Source of the DNA: Desulfobacula sp.
GTDB taxonomy: Bacteria; Desulfobacterota; Desulfobacteria; Desulfobacterales; Desulfobacteraceae
Length of the DNA: 5,934 nt
Assembly (NCBI GenBank): GCA_023139225.1
Contig: JAGLNZ010000333.1
Span: 1 to 5,934, forward strand
Direction: 5' to 3'
Every line of letters starts with the position of its first letter. Position 1 is the stretch's first letter. The notes under the pieces were generated by a model. It saw only the letters and a list, made by a program, of their open reading frames with translations, had not been told where the DNA came from and searched no databases. The position numbers and the translations under genes were made by a program. Shown in pieces: positions 4,886 through 5,934 of the stretch.

Positions 4886-5934
4886 TTGGAAAAAACCATC
4901 AAGTCAACAAAACCATTTGATCCTTTTGTGTTCTGGATTTCCGCCTCTGTCACCATCCTTTTTGTTCTCTGGTCTGTTATCTTTCCCGAGAACATGACCA
5001 CTATAATCAACGCTGTTTTCAGCTGGACCACCACCCAATGGGGGTGGCTCTACCTATTAACGGTTTTTATGCTGGTCATCGGCTGCTTTATGCTCATGGG
5101 ACAAAAATACGGCACAATGAAACTGGGACTTCCCAATGACAAACCGGAATTTTCCAACTTTTCCTGGTTTGCCATGCTTTTCGGGTCTGCCATTGCCGCC
5201 GGCATCGTCTTCTGGGGGCCTGCTGAACCGGCTTACCACTCTATGACTCCGCCTCCCTATTTTGGCGGAGAAGCCAACACCCCGCTCGCTGGTGCCAATG
5301 CCATGACCTACTCTTTTTTCCACTGGGGCTTGAGCGCCTGGTCCATTTATGCCATGCTGACCATTGCCATAGGCCATGCCTGTTTTACCCAAAATCTTCC
5401 CTTGAAATTTTCCAGTGCCTTCTACTATGTCATTGGCGACAGAATCCACGGCACCTGGGGAAAAATCCTGGATATTTTCGCCGTGTTTGCAACTCTGGGC
5501 GGCCTTGCCACCACCACGGGATTTGTGGCCCTTCAATTGTCTGCCGGGCTTAAATACCAATACGGTCTGCAGTTAGGCCCCTCCAGCACTTATATCATCA
5601 TCGGTGTTCTCACCGCTATTTTCACCCTGTCCGTGTACACAGGACTCCAGAAAGGTGTGAAGCTCATTGGCGATATCAACATGTGGGTGTTTGTCCTGGT
5701 CTGGTTTTTTATCCTGATCGTCGGACCCACCATTTTTTTAATCAATTTGACAACCAATGCCCTTGGTCAGTACCTGCTTCATTTTATTCCCATGAGCCTT
5801 TTTACTGCTCCGGGATTTGAAGGTAATTGGATCGGGTCCTGGACAGTCTTCTACTGGGCATGGTGGATGAGCTGGGCTCCTTTTGTGGCTGTTTTTATTG
5901 CACGGATTTCCAGAGGAAGAACTATCCGCCAGAC
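4886..5934 (+). CDS. BCCT-family betaine/choline/carnitine-type transporter, C-terminus cut by window edge
   Basis: The open frame of 349 codons runs to the window end; BCCT proteins are usually 500 residues or more, so about a third is missing. It is an inner-membrane secondary transporter for quaternary ammonium or related solutes. Hydrophobic segments begin near residues 15, 53, 92 and 140 and continue to the end. HWGLSAWSIY carries the family Trp/aromatic box (W147, W152, Y155), and WTVFYWAWWMSWAPFVAVFIARISRGRTIR-like residues 319-348 form the BCCT signature with W326/W327 and W330. The third segment reads GSAIAAGIVFWGPAEPAYH (100-118), which lacks the GMGIG form of sodium-coupled BetP, so coupling ion and substrate are uncertain. 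The short N-terminus has no osmosensing extension. The start is TTG at 4886, supported by AGGAG (4875-4879) six bases upstream; the next in-frame ATG, at residue 37, would remove the first membrane segment. It is probably sigma54-controlled and serves substrate uptake rather than osmoprotection. Confidence 0.9.
   Translation, partial: MEKTIKSTKPFDPFVFWISASVTILFVLWSVIFPENMTTIINAVFSWTTTQWGWLYLLTVFMLVIGCFMLMGQKYGTMKLGLPNDKPEFSNFSWFAMLFGSAIAAGIVFWGPAEPAYHSMTPPPYFGGEANTPLAGANAMTYSFFHWGLSAWSIYAMLTIAIGHACFTQNLPLKFSSAFYYVIGDRIHGTWGKILDIFAVFATLGGLATTTGFVALQLSAGLKYQYGLQLGPSSTYIIIGVLTAIFTLSVYTGLQKGVKLIGDINMWVFVLVWFFILIVGPTIFLINLTTNALGQYLLHFIPMSLFTAPGFEGNWIGSWTVFYWAWWMSWAPFVAVFIARISRGRTIRQ

Noticed and set aside
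5057..5560. Minus-strand frame of 167 residues
   Set aside because: It lies opposite the BCCT transporter, whose plus-strand translation carries clear family motifs.

Overview
The window looks like part of a Gram-negative chromosome, most likely from a marine sulfate-reducing or related Desulfobacterota lineage. This is inferred from the gene mix: a sigma54 activator with a -24/-12 promoter, a BCCT betaine-type transporter, an EfpL-type elongation factor and a GAF/kinase pair. No rRNA or other taxonomic marker is present, so the placement is tentative. I see no mobile element, tRNA, rRNA or CRISPR array.

Left part (1-1104, minus strand). A two-gene unit reads leftward and off the window edge. 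The first gene is a stand-alone GAF-domain protein. Four bases after its stop begins a protein-kinase-like protein, which is cut by the window edge just after its catalytic loop. A strong sigma70-type promoter (TTGTCA, 17 bp, TATAGT with an extended -10 TG) lies about 70-100 bp upstream of the GAF gene and probably drives both. Three copies of a CCGGTT-type motif and a 10-bp palindrome surround this promoter.

Middle (1394-2977). A fold-type II PLP enzyme of the threonine/serine dehydratase group is on the plus strand. It ends 21 bp from the end of a convergent elongation factor P-like gene (efpL/yeiP). The efpL start is best placed at an ATG preceded by AGGAG.

Right part (3123-5934, plus strand). 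A sigma54-dependent activator (PAS, AAA+ with intact GAFTGA, Fis-type HTH) is followed by a 266-bp intergenic region. The next gene is a BCCT-family transporter starting with TTG and truncated by the window end. The intergenic region holds repeated upstream motifs, A/T tracts, an IHF-like site, two overlapping -24/-12 sigma54 elements and a leader stem-loop. The simplest reading is that the activator senses a metabolite through its PAS domain and turns on the transporter, and possibly downstream catabolic genes outside the window. The most noteworthy items are this self-contained sigma54 control region and the atypical kinase/GAF module.
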